A stretch of DNA of 64,000 nt from JAAYCI01 sp964371725 (GTDB lineage: Bacteria; Bacillota; Clostridia; Oscillospirales; Ruminococcaceae), in contig CAYJNQ010000001.1 of NCBI GenBank assembly GCA_964371725.1, positions 1 to 64,000 of the forward strand, in the 5' to 3' direction. Positions 27,069-35,166 of this stretch are shown piece after piece (position 1 is the stretch's first letter; each line of letters begins with the position of its first letter). The translations under genes were made by a program, and so were the position numbers. The notes beneath the pieces were generated by a model, which saw nothing but the letters and a program-made list of their open reading frames with translations, ran no database searches and was not told where the DNA came from.

Positions 27069-27767
27069 CTAGAACAAATCCCGGCTCATCATTTCCAAAT
27101 AACCACTTTCCGCCATGGACACAAAATCGCCATCGGCCACCACAATGTGGTCGAGAAAGCGCACATTGACATAATGCAATGCTGTCATCACCTGTTTTGT
27201 CACCAGTTTATCGTTTGCCGAGGGCAACGCCACACCACGCGGATGATTGTGTGCCAAAATTACGGCAGTGGCATCTGCACTTACGGCTTCGGCCACAATT
27301 TTGCGTGTGGAGATGGCCACAGAGTTGGCGATGCCATGTTTTGCCACGCAGCTGCATCGAAGCAGTTTGCGCTTATCGTCAAGGCAGGCAAGGTAGGCTA
27401 CTTCACTGGTTTTACCCACAAATTTTGGCAAAAAGAAATGGCCGGCTTTCAGGGTGCTGTCCAAAACATTGCCCACTTCGTTTCGTCTGTCGAGATAATA
27501 GGCACTGAATTCCGGCACCAGCTTTAGGAACACCGCCGTTTGGTACCCCACACCCTTCACAGACATAAGCTCATCCAACGAGGCATCCAAAACAGCCGAA
27601 AAGCCTCCAAAATGGTCAATGAGACGATGGGCCAGCTCATTTGTATCCCCCTGCGGTCTCGAATAAAACAGCAAAAATTCAAGAGCGGTGTGCTCCTCAA
27701 AGTTTTCAAGCCCTTCTTTCAAAAAACGCGCGCGCACACGCTCTCTGTGCCCGTCATGAACGCTCAA
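27069..27767 (-). CDS. radC: RadC/JAB-domain protein
   Basis: A 232-residue protein with an N-terminal UPF0758 helix-hairpin-helix domain (HRERVRARFLKEGLENFEEH; LMSVKGVGYQTAVFLKL) and a C-terminal MPN+/JAMM metal domain. The JAMM motif is seen as LAHNHPRGVALPSANDKLVT (HxH, Ser, Asp). Despite the name, a DNA repair role is not established. TTG at 27767 is preferred (GAGAGGTGTGGGG upstream); an alternative TTG at 27791 would add eight residues. The gene is divergent from the broken RluA-type gene at 27804. Confidence 0.85.
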   Translation of the reverse strand: MSVHDGHRERVRARFLKEGLENFEEHTALEFLLFYSRPQGDTNELAHRLIDHFGGFSAVLDASLDELMSVKGVGYQTAVFLKLVPEFSAYYLDRRNEVGNVLDSTLKAGHFFLPKFVGKTSEVAYLACLDDKRKLLRCSCVAKHGIANSVAISTRKIVAEAVSADATAVILAHNHPRGVALPSANDKLVTKQVMTALHYVNVRFLDHIVVADGDFVSMAESGYLEMMSRDLF

Positions 27768-27803
27768 ATCCCCACACCTCTCTTTGCGCAAAGGAATCTC
27801 GAT

Positions 27804-28689
27804 ATGAAACAGTTTATTGCCGGTGAAAACGAAGCGGGAATGCGTCTTTCGCGCTTCGTTTTGCGTGTGACACAGCAGCTTCCAAACAATCTTCTACACA
27901 AAAGCTTTCGCAACCGCCGCATCAAGGTGAATGGGCGAAGGGCCGCCCCCGAGTACTCTCTTTGCATGGGGGATATCGTGGAGCTCTACCTAAACGATGA
28001 ATTTTTTCCCGTTCCTTCGCCGTCCACCCCACCGAGACCAAACCGGCACGGCGGGCCTTGCCGAAGCCTATACACAGCGCATTTTTTTACAAAAAGAGCG
28101 TCAAAAGGAAAACACTGTGTTTCACCCGGCGCTGTGCACACGTCTTGACCGCAACACCGAAGGTCTTGTGCTTTTGGCCAAAACCCATTCGGCATTGCGC
28201 GCTTTAAACGAACTTGTGCGCGGGCGATTTCTGCAAAAGGAATATCTGTGTATCACGGCCAAAACCCCGCCGCAAGGCACTTTTCACGCTTTTTTGCTGC
28301 GAGATAAAAGCCAAAAAACCGTGCAAGTTCTAAAAGAGGAGCACCCGGGTTCAAAACCCATTTCCACCCAAATCGAAATTCTTTCTCGTCATGCGCCTTA
28401 CACGCTTTGTCGTGTCCATTTGCTCACCGGCCGCACGCACCAAATCAGAGCCCACCTAGCCTACCTCGGCGCACCACTCCTGGGCGACAAAAAATATGGC
28501 GGCCCTGTTTTGAACGGCCTTACAAACGGGCAGGCCCTCTGTGCTTATCGCCTATGCTTTTCCAAAAATCTGCCAAAAGACCACCTGCTTTTCTATCTAG
28601 CCGGCCGCTGTTTTAAAGCCGAAAACCCAAAATTGCTCGAACTCTGGCAAACTCTGGGTGGGTCTTTGCCAAACATTGCGGGTGTATAA
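27804..28689 (+). pseudogene. broken RluA-family pseudouridine synthase
   Basis: Two frames together encode most of an RluA-type enzyme. The first frame (27804 to about 28035) gives the S4 domain, ending in VELYLNDEFFPVPSPSTPPRP. The second frame (from about 28036) gives the catalytic half: NTVFHPALCTRLDRNTEGLVLLAK with the catalytic Asp, and LLTGRTHQIRAHLAYLGAPLLGDKKYGG. Between them the normal strand holding Y-E-D...N-K-P-A-G (roughly 25-35 residues) is missing and the frame shifts. So an internal deletion not divisible by three has broken the gene, unless the assembly lost bases here. AAGGAA precedes the ATG. An intact paralogue lies at 6264-7190. Confidence 0.8.
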
Positions 28690-28723
28690 AGGCTTCCCCT
28701 CGTTAAAAAACACGTTCATATAC

Positions 28724-29950
28724 TTATAGCGGACGGCGCAAAACGGCACCGGGCACAATGCTTTCACCACTTGGCACAGGCAAAGAAAACAACATCCCAC
28801 TCCTCGGGGTCGATTCCAGCCGGGTTCCATTTTCGTCTTGCAAATCCTCCGTGGGCACCGCTACCGCGCGCGCTTTCGGCAAGAGCAATTCCAACATTTC
28901 TCCGCTGAAAAACTTGCCACGCTGACGGCACACAAGGCGCCCGTTTTCACACATTTGCACCACACCCACCGGCTGCCAAGTGCGGATATAACCACTTTCT
29001 CCGGGGCTTTGTGTGGCCCCCTCTTGGCCTTTAAAAAAACCCACCGAATACGGCCGGTGCGAAATTTTTTCCACCTCTTCTTTTGCAAAAGGGGGCAGGC
29101 AGAATGCACGATTTTTTTTTGCGGCCAATTCCACCTCATCCAGTGCCGCGCGGTAGGCCGCTGTCGTGCTGGCCACATAGTAAAAACTTTTGCTACGCCC
29201 CTCTATTTTCAGGCTGTCGGCGCCCGCTTTCACAATTTCATCCAAAATGTGCACCGTGCACAAGTCGTCTGCACTCAAAATATAGCTACCACCCTCGCCT
29301 TCGCCCAGCTCAAACGCTTGGCCGGGGCGTTTTTCTTCTATAAGGCTATATTTCCAGCGGCAACTTTGCGCACAACGTCCACGGTTTCCGTCGCGCCCTG
29401 TCATATAGTTGGAAAGCAGGCAACGCCCCGAAACACTCATACACATGGCCCCGTGCACAAACACCTCGAGCCCAAGTTGTGGGGGGGTATTCTCGCGAAT
29501 GCACGCAATATCGGCAAGCGTGAGCTCCCGCGCCAGCACCACGCGTTGGGCCCCCATTTTATAAGCTTCACAAGCCGCTACATGGTTTGTGATACCCGCC
29601 TGTGTGGATAGATGAATTTCTACATTTGGCGCATATTCTTTCACAAGAGAAAGCACGCCGAGGTCTGCCACGATAAAAGCATCTACACCGGCCTTTGCCG
29701 CCGCCTGTATCGTTTTGGGTATGTGCATAATCTCCGCACAACTGGGCAAAGTATTCAAAGTACAAAAGAGCTTTTTGCCGCGGCTGTGGCATAGGTCTGC
29801 CGCGGCAAAAAGCTGTTCATCCGTAAAATTTTCACTGGAAGAGCGCATCCCAAACTCTTTTGCCCCAAGATACACCGCATCGGCGCCAAAGTCTAGGGCA
29901 TAGCGTAGGCACTCCATGTCTCCGGCCGGGCTCAGCAGTTCTGCTTTCAG
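28724..29950 (-). CDS. peptidase U32 family protein (TrhP/YrrO-like)
   Basis: A 408-residue U32 protein. The U32 signature is visible as EVFVHGAMCMSVSGRCLLS, with further Cys in GNRGRCAQSCRW. An N-terminal barrel segment reads MECLRYALDFGADAVYLGAKEFGMR. In B. subtilis and E. coli such proteins are tRNA U34 hydroxylation factors (TrhP) rather than proteases. The family N terminus, K-x-E-L-L-S-P-A-G-D, is encoded just upstream of the first ATG (29917) and can only be reached from a CTG at 29950: an in-frame stop lies two codons before it and GGAGG sits eight bases upstream. mltG ends four bases earlier, matching the yrrL-yrrO neighbourhood. Confidence 0.85.
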   Translation of the reverse strand: MKAELLSPAGDMECLRYALDFGADAVYLGAKEFGMRSSSENFTDEQLFAAADLCHSRGKKLFCTLNTLPSCAEIMHIPKTIQAAAKAGVDAFIVADLGVLSLVKEYAPNVEIHLSTQAGITNHVAACEAYKMGAQRVVLARELTLADIACIRENTPPQLGLEVFVHGAMCMSVSGRCLLSNYMTGRDGNRGRCAQSCRWKYSLIEEKRPGQAFELGEGEGGSYILSADDLCTVHILDEIVKAGADSLKIEGRSKSFYYVASTTAAYRAALDEVELAAKKNRAFCLPPFAKEEVEKISHRPYSVGFFKGQEGATQSPGESGYIRTWQPVGVVQMCENGRLVCRQRGKFFSGEMLELLLPKARAVAVPTEDLQDENGTRLESTPRSGMLFSLPVPSGESIVPGAVLRRPL

Positions 29951-29953
29951 TGT

Positions 29954-31246
29954 TTAGCCCTCCGTCTCTGCCTGCACGGCGCTATCAGCGCTTTCCGCCT
30001 CAAACTGCGCATTCATTCTGTCCATTGTGGCAATGTTGGCCTCGTGCTCTGTAAAGGTTTGCGCATAGTAGTAAGTGCCGTAGAAATCGGTGAGGAAGTA
30101 GAAGTAGTCACTCTCTTCCGGGTATAAGGCCGCTTCAATGGCCGTGCGGCTTGGGCAGGATATGGGGCCTACAGGCAGGCCTTCACGCGTTTGGGGGTCC
30201 TCGTCTCCGCTGTAGTAGCCGTAGAAAAGGTTGTCCGGCACGGCCTCGTAACTGCCGCCGTAGTCGCGCGCAATCCAGTCTCGAATGTAGAAAAAGGTCA
30301 CATCGCTGCCCATGGTGCGACGCTCAAAGTCGGTATTGGAAAGATCACCCTGCAAACGATTCCAGAAAACACCGGCTACCGGCGGCTGGTTTTCGGGCAA
30401 ACCCGCCTCTTCCTCAATGAGTGAGGCCAGCGTGATGGTTTCGATAACCGAGAGACCCTGCTCTTCCATACGGGCGTATACGTCCGCCGTCATTTCGGCA
30501 TCAAACTGTTCAAATAGACGCCTTACAATGTTTTCCGGCGATTCATCTACATAGAATTCATAGGTATTCGGCGCCAAGTATCCCTCGGCCGCCATGAAAG
30601 TATCGGGGCTTTGCCCCTCTTCCAGGATGCGTGCAATCACATCGATGTCGGAAAAACTTTCCAAATCATTTGCCACGGCCAAGAACTCATCGGCCGTGCA
30701 GAAGCCCTCTTCCTCCACGATGTTCGCAAACTGCATCACCGTGATGCCCTCCGGGAAGGTGACCATTGTTGTGTCACGCGGTGGCGGCGGCTGCGTGAGT
30801 ACTTCGATGATTTCATCGTAGCTCATGCCGGGCTCTAAATAAAAACGTCCTGTTTGGAAAACACCGTCGTTGCTGTTTAAAAAACGTTCGTAAAAACGGA
30901 AAATTTCCTGGCTGTCAATGAGCCCAGCCTCCTCCAGTTGCCCCCCTATCGTGCGCCCGGAACTGCTGGAAGCGATGTCCATCACCACGGTTTCTGTGGC
31001 CGTGGCATTGCCACCGTCAATCTCCGAAAACAGCATGGAGGCCACCACACCACCCGCGATTGCAAAAATGAGAAACAATGCCAAAAAGGCAATGAGACAA
31101 CCCTTTCTTGCGCTTTTTCGCGCCGCCTCATCCTCGTCGAACTCGTCTTCGTACTCGTCGTATTCCTCATACAAATCGGCCGCGCCTTGTGCCTGCGCGT
31201 TTTGTATGCGATTTTCTTCACTGCCGTCCATTCCTTGCATCGCCAT
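29954..31246 (-). CDS. mltG: endolytic transglycosylase MltG
   Basis: A 430-residue membrane enzyme that cuts nascent glycan strands and limits their length. A highly acidic cytoplasmic tail (about residues 20-45, many Glu/Asp/Tyr) precedes a transmembrane helix (about 50-75) and the YceG domain. Family stretches are FPEGITVMQFANIVEEEGF, AEGYLAPNTYEFYVDESPENIV, and the catalytic region TLASLIEEEAGLPENQPPVAGVFWNRL, where the catalytic Glu lies. ATG at 31246 has GGAGGATGGGGAG upstream; the frame is open 156 bases further but without a ribosome site. Confidence 0.93.
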   Translation of the reverse strand: MAMQGMDGSEENRIQNAQAQGAADLYEEYDEYEDEFDEDEAARKSARKGCLIAFLALFLIFAIAGGVVASMLFSEIDGGNATATETVVMDIASSSSGRTIGGQLEEAGLIDSQEIFRFYERFLNSNDGVFQTGRFYLEPGMSYDEIIEVLTQPPPPRDTTMVTFPEGITVMQFANIVEEEGFCTADEFLAVANDLESFSDIDVIARILEEGQSPDTFMAAEGYLAPNTYEFYVDESPENIVRRLFEQFDAEMTADVYARMEEQGLSVIETITLASLIEEEAGLPENQPPVAGVFWNRLQGDLSNTDFERRTMGSDVTFFYIRDWIARDYGGSYEAVPDNLFYGYYSGDEDPQTREGLPVGPISCPSRTAIEAALYPEESDYFYFLTDFYGTYYYAQTFTEHEANIATMDRMNAQFEAESADSAVQAETEG

Positions 31247-31355
31247 CTCCCCATCCTCCGAAAATCGGCCTTTTTCAAACCTTTTCTTTGTCGTATCCGT
31301 TCGAGCTATCTTTTTTATTCTACTAAAAATCCCATCTCTTTTCAAGACCCCTGTC

Positions 31356-31892
31356 TCAGTCCGCTTGCATACTGCCCAAAATTCGATTGGCAACGTCCTC
31401 ACCTTTTAAGGCGGCCAACACCGCTTTTGAAAAGGCAAGTGCCACACCGGCCCCACGTGCCGTGATGAGTTTGCCATCCACTTCCACGGCGGCGCCACTG
31501 GCATTTTCCAAAACACCGGGGAATGCCGTGTAGCGTTTTCCCGCCAAAAGGCCTTGCGCAGCCGGCACCGATGGTGCCGCACAAATAGCGGCCAGAACCA
31601 AACCATTTTGCACCGCTTTTTTCACACATCTTTGCACCATTTCACTTTCGCGCAAGTGCAAGGTGCCGGGCATACCCCCCGGCAACACCACGGCCAGCGT
31701 GTCCTCCGGCAGGGCAAAGTCATCGCTTGCTATGCTGTCTGCTTTGACACACACGCCGTGCGAGCTTGTAATCCACTCGCCACCCACGCCCACCATCCAT
31801 ACTTCAATATCGGCGCGGCGCAACACATCCACGGGTGTAAGCGCCTCTATCTCTTCGAACCCCTCTGCCAGAAACACTACCACCCTTCCCAT
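31356..31892 (-). CDS. DJ-1/PfpI family protein
   Basis: A 178-residue protein of the DJ-1/ThiJ class. It starts MGRVVVFLAEGFEEIEALTPVDVLRRA with the conserved Glu, and has the nucleophile elbow in VLAAICAAPSVPA with the reactive Cys. DJ-1 proteins of this length are often annotated as deglycases or stress proteins; the activity here is not certain. ATG at 31892 is chosen on GAAGGATGAGGGG. It lies in the pcrA-to-mltG run. Confidence 0.88.
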   Translation of the reverse strand: MGRVVVFLAEGFEEIEALTPVDVLRRADIEVWMVGVGGEWITSSHGVCVKADSIASDDFALPEDTLAVVLPGGMPGTLHLRESEMVQRCVKKAVQNGLVLAAICAAPSVPAAQGLLAGKRYTAFPGVLENASGAAVEVDGKLITARGAGVALAFSKAVLAALKGEDVANRILGSMQAD

Positions 31893-31947
31893 TGTCCCCT
31901 CATCCTTCCTCGTGTATGCTCCCTTATTCGTTATATGAAAAAGAATT

Positions 31948-32802
31948 TTATGGGCGGTCATAATCCTTTTCGAACAAGGCATCCAAAGCAAAATATAGGC
32001 GCGGCATCGATTGTGGTAGCGCCTGCTCCAAAAGCATTTTCATCTGAGCTGCTCCTTGCAGCACCCCTTTGCCCAAAAACAACCTGCTGTCTTTTGGCAA
32101 AAGCACCACGGCCTTTTCTACCTCTTGTGTCGCGGCCAGTGCCGAAAGTAGTGCCTGTGCCGCCACCTCGCTTTCTGCCCAAAGTTCGGGCACAAGCAGG
32201 CTCTCCCCCACTTTGGAAAACACGGCATAGGCTTGCTCGCTTGCCGCTATCTGGTATCCGTTTTCACCAAGTTCCGAAAGTGCCAGTTGCAAGGCGCTTT
32301 CCTGCACCGTGATGCACGAGGGCAAAACATGGCGCTTTCTGAGCGAAAGCAAGATTTGTCTCTCCAAACACAAAACGCTGAGTCGCATCGATTTTGGTTT
32401 GCTGTGCAAAACCAGTTTGCGCTGATACAAGGTTTCAAACCCTTGCCCTTCATAGTAGGAAAACAGAGAATGAGATGCCGGCACAAGACAACAGAACACG
32501 GCCCCTTCCTTTGTGCAAACAGCCTCGGTATGGCGCATAAGCGCTTGCATCACACCCTTGCCTCTGTGCTCTTTCGCTGTGGCCAGCGCAAAAAAATACA
32601 CGCCTTGCTGCTGTTCCAAGCTACATGGAACAGCGGAAAGAATGGCACACACGCACCCCTTTTCTTCTGCCACAAACAAATGTTCTTCGCCCACAAAGTG
32701 GAAAAGATAGCTTGAAGCCTCCTCCTCTGTGTCACCAAACACCGTTTGCCAAAGAGACAAGACCGGATGCCTGTCTTCCGTTTTCATTCGCCGATAGTCC
32801 AT
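31948..32802 (-). CDS. GNAT family acetyltransferase
   Basis: A 284-residue protein with an N-terminal GNAT domain: SYLFHFVGEEHLFVAEE, then FFALATAKEHRGKGVMQALMRHTEAVC with the acetyl-CoA loop RGKGVM. The second half resembles a further, degenerate GNAT or sterol-carrier-like domain as in two-domain (Eis-like) enzymes; I am not sure of it. AGGAGA precedes the ATG at 32802. It begins ten bases after the DUF2156 gene ends, and the DJ-1 gene follows. The substrate is unknown. Confidence 0.78.
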   Translation of the reverse strand: MDYRRMKTEDRHPVLSLWQTVFGDTEEEASSYLFHFVGEEHLFVAEEKGCVCAILSAVPCSLEQQQGVYFFALATAKEHRGKGVMQALMRHTEAVCTKEGAVFCCLVPASHSLFSYYEGQGFETLYQRKLVLHSKPKSMRLSVLCLERQILLSLRKRHVLPSCITVQESALQLALSELGENGYQIAASEQAYAVFSKVGESLLVPELWAESEVAAQALLSALAATQEVEKAVVLLPKDSRLFLGKGVLQGAAQMKMLLEQALPQSMPRLYFALDALFEKDYDRP

Positions 32803-32812
32803 GCTATTTCTC

Positions 32813-33706
32813 CTAGTTTTGCTCTCTCGCCACAATTTTTTCCACAAGCATCACGGGATGATACGAGTGTTTTGCCTTGCGCAATCCCGGCTCGTCCTCG
32901 TCGTTTTCGCGGTTGATGTAGCGGATGTGCTTTGGCAAACTTCTGGCCATTTCGCGGTTGATCATCGCATAGGCCCCCTCCACATCGTACAGGGCTTTTT
33001 CCACATGGGTAACAAACATATCCTCGCCAAGGGGCGTGCCGAAGGAAAAGGCCACAACCTTGCCGTCCACGCGAAGGAATCCCCCCTGCAGGCGCAATTC
33101 TCGGTAGTGCTCACAAGCCTGGCGGATGGCCACTTTTTCAGTTTGTAATCCCTCTATCCCCTGGTTCTCATGCAAATTGCGCCATACCTTGCTAAAGGCG
33201 CATACCTCGTCTATAGATTGCCCCGCTATCGTTTCAAAACTCCAGTTTGGGTAGCTGCGTATAAATTTAGAACAATGGTTGCGCTTCTTTTGAAATTTAC
33301 GCCCACCAAGCTCTGCCAACTCGCTTGCCAAATACACATAATCTCGCGCTCCGATGGGGCTTTCATAGCTGAAACGCCCGGGGTACAATGCCTCCATCTC
33401 TTCGAGGTGCTCTGCCGGAATTGTGGAAAGAATCAGCGTTTTTTTCAGCTGCTTTGCATCCTCCAGAATGGCGTCCAATACCTTTTTTAAATTGCCCACA
33501 CCCATGGGAAATTGATAGTATGCATAGCCATCTGTGGGCAAATCTCGCACAACGGCAAAATCTTCAAAACGCGCTATCTGCGTGCCGTATACGGGCCGCC
33601 ACATAAAAATATTGGCAAATGAATATTCACAGCTGCGCGCTTTTCCAGCCTCTAGCAGAGGCATAGCCCAAGCGGCATCTTCTATTTGCACTTCCTTAAA
33701 ATTCAT
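32813..33706 (-). CDS. DUF2156 (MprF-C-like) protein
   Basis: A 297-residue soluble protein of the DUF2156 family, a double GNAT fold related to the aminoacyl-phospholipid synthase domain of MprF. Seen features are SFANIFMWRPVYG near the N terminus, KKRNHCSKFIRSYPNWSFE in the middle, and FSFGTPLGEDMFVTHVEKALYDVEGAYAMINREMA and YINRENDEDEPGLRKAKHSYHPVMLVEK at the end. No membrane domain is attached, so it is a stand-alone form whose acceptor is unknown. Its ATG overlaps the tmk stop by four bases (ATGA), so translation is coupled. Confidence 0.82.
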   Translation of the reverse strand: MNFKEVQIEDAAWAMPLLEAGKARSCEYSFANIFMWRPVYGTQIARFEDFAVVRDLPTDGYAYYQFPMGVGNLKKVLDAILEDAKQLKKTLILSTIPAEHLEEMEALYPGRFSYESPIGARDYVYLASELAELGGRKFQKKRNHCSKFIRSYPNWSFETIAGQSIDEVCAFSKVWRNLHENQGIEGLQTEKVAIRQACEHYRELRLQGGFLRVDGKVVAFSFGTPLGEDMFVTHVEKALYDVEGAYAMINREMARSLPKHIRYINRENDEDEPGLRKAKHSYHPVMLVEKIVAREQN

Positions 33707-34365
33707 ATGGTTTCCTTTGTCAGTTTGTAGAGGCTCTCGTGAATATCCTCAGGCGTGCGCATCGCACCGTTCTCGGTGCAGGGAATGGCCTGCCATCCAT
33801 GGTTTTCCACACACCAAAGTGCCGCCTCGCGGCAACGGGCCAAATATTCAAGGTCGCGTTCGTGAATGTCGTGCTTTTGTTCACCCTCGTAGCGTTTGTT
33901 TAAAAGTGTCTGACTTTGGGCAATTTCCACATCCAAAAAAAAGACTTGGTCCGGCTTCGGAATGCCCAGCTTTTGATATTCAAAATCTTCCATCCATAGG
34001 GCGAAAGCCTCCCACTGCGCTTTGGGCAGTTTGGCAATTTGGTGGATGAGGTTCGAGGTTGCATAACGGTCGGCCAACAAAAGGCCGCCACCGTGGTAAA
34101 AGACACCCCAGTCGGCGCGATAGCCCGCAAAGCGATCCACCGCATAAAAAGTGGAGGCTGCATAGGCATTCACATCATCCGCTTTTTTTCCAAGCTCGCC
34201 GGCCAAATACATTTTCACTAGAGCACTGGAAGGGCTGTCGTAGTTGGGAAAAGAAAGCCCGCGCACCTGATGCCCTTCCCGGCAAAGCCGTTTTTCCAAA
34301 AGCGAGCGCTGTGTGGCCTTGCCGCTGCCGTCAAGACCATCTATCACCAGCAGTTTACCACACAT
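33703..34365 (-). CDS. tmk: thymidylate kinase
   Basis: A 220-residue nucleoside monophosphate kinase that phosphorylates dTMP. The P-loop is DGLDGSGKATQ, and a DRYATSNLIHQ stretch matches the DRY lid/substrate motif. FFLDVEIAQSQTLLNKR is the usual adenine-side region. Its sequence is of the divergent clostridial type rather than the E. coli type. The ATG overlaps the thyX stop, so dTMP synthesis and phosphorylation are encoded together. AAAGGGGG lies seven bases upstream. Confidence 0.88.
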   Translation of the reverse strand: MCGKLLVIDGLDGSGKATQRSLLEKRLCREGHQVRGLSFPNYDSPSSALVKMYLAGELGKKADDVNAYAASTFYAVDRFAGYRADWGVFYHGGGLLLADRYATSNLIHQIAKLPKAQWEAFALWMEDFEYQKLGIPKPDQVFFLDVEIAQSQTLLNKRYEGEQKHDIHERDLEYLARCREAALWCVENHGWQAIPCTENGAMRTPEDIHESLYKLTKETI

Positions 34366-35150
34366 CACAAAGCCCCCTTTGTCGCTTCTTCGTGTAGGGC
34401 CTTGTATCTCGCTCGCACTTCGTTTTGCCGTTTGCAGCTCATGGCACCCTCGCTGCAAGTGGCAAACGCACAACCGGGGCCTGCCGCAGCAAACAGGGTT
34501 GGCGCCTTTTGTAAAACCAATTTCAGCATTTCATCCGCCAAAGCGTGGATTTCCCACTGTGCCCGCTCGCAGCAGCGCAACCGAAAAAAATTAAGCAAAC
34601 TGCGCGCGTTCATGGTAAGCATCATTTTTGTGGTGCAGGCGTTGGGCAACACAAACCGTGCGTCCTCTATGGCCTTTTTTTCCGCCTTTTGTGTGGCCTG
34701 TTTTTCCGAAAGCCCCGCAGAGCAGAACGCCGCCTTGTGTTTTTCAAAAAGTGCCTGCGAAAGCCCTGCATAAAGTTCTGCCTCGGCGGCCATCGCCTTA
34801 TCAAACAACTCTTTTGTGTCAGCCTCGGCGGCCACCTCGGGAGGCAACACATATTCAAAGTGTTCCAGCTTTACATAACGCTGGCTTTGCACGCTGAATG
34901 AGGCGATGCGGTGTCGCGTGATTTGTGCAAGCAAAGCACGGCTTACCCCCTCTATAGCGAAGGTGAAGCTTGCATGCTCGAGGGGGCTTTCGTGCCCAAG
35001 ATTTGCCAATTTTTGCAAAAACTCCCGGGTTTTCTCCTCATTCAAGCCCGAAAGCAAGGTATCGATGCCAATGTTTGAGTAGCACAGTTTGGCCGCGGCA
35101 GCCACCACCTGCTCGGGGTTATTCGTATGGGCAATGAGGTTCACTTTCAT
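34365..35150 (-). CDS. thyX: flavin-dependent thymidylate synthase
   Basis: A 261-residue ThyX that methylates dUMP using FAD and methylenetetrahydrofolate. The family motif RHR-x7-S is seen in ITRHRIASFSVQSQRYV, and LGHESPLEHASFTF is the substrate/FAD region. ATG at 35150 is preferred; upstream frame extension lacks a ribosome site. It overlaps tmk by one base, and pcrA ends 16 bases upstream. Confidence 0.95.
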   Translation of the reverse strand: MKVNLIAHTNNPEQVVAAAAKLCYSNIGIDTLLSGLNEEKTREFLQKLANLGHESPLEHASFTFAIEGVSRALLAQITRHRIASFSVQSQRYVKLEHFEYVLPPEVAAEADTKELFDKAMAAEAELYAGLSQALFEKHKAAFCSAGLSEKQATQKAEKKAIEDARFVLPNACTTKMMLTMNARSLLNFFRLRCCERAQWEIHALADEMLKLVLQKAPTLFAAAGPGCAFATCSEGAMSCKRQNEVRARYKALHEEATKGAL

Positions 35151-35166
35151 TTTGCTTTCCACCCAC

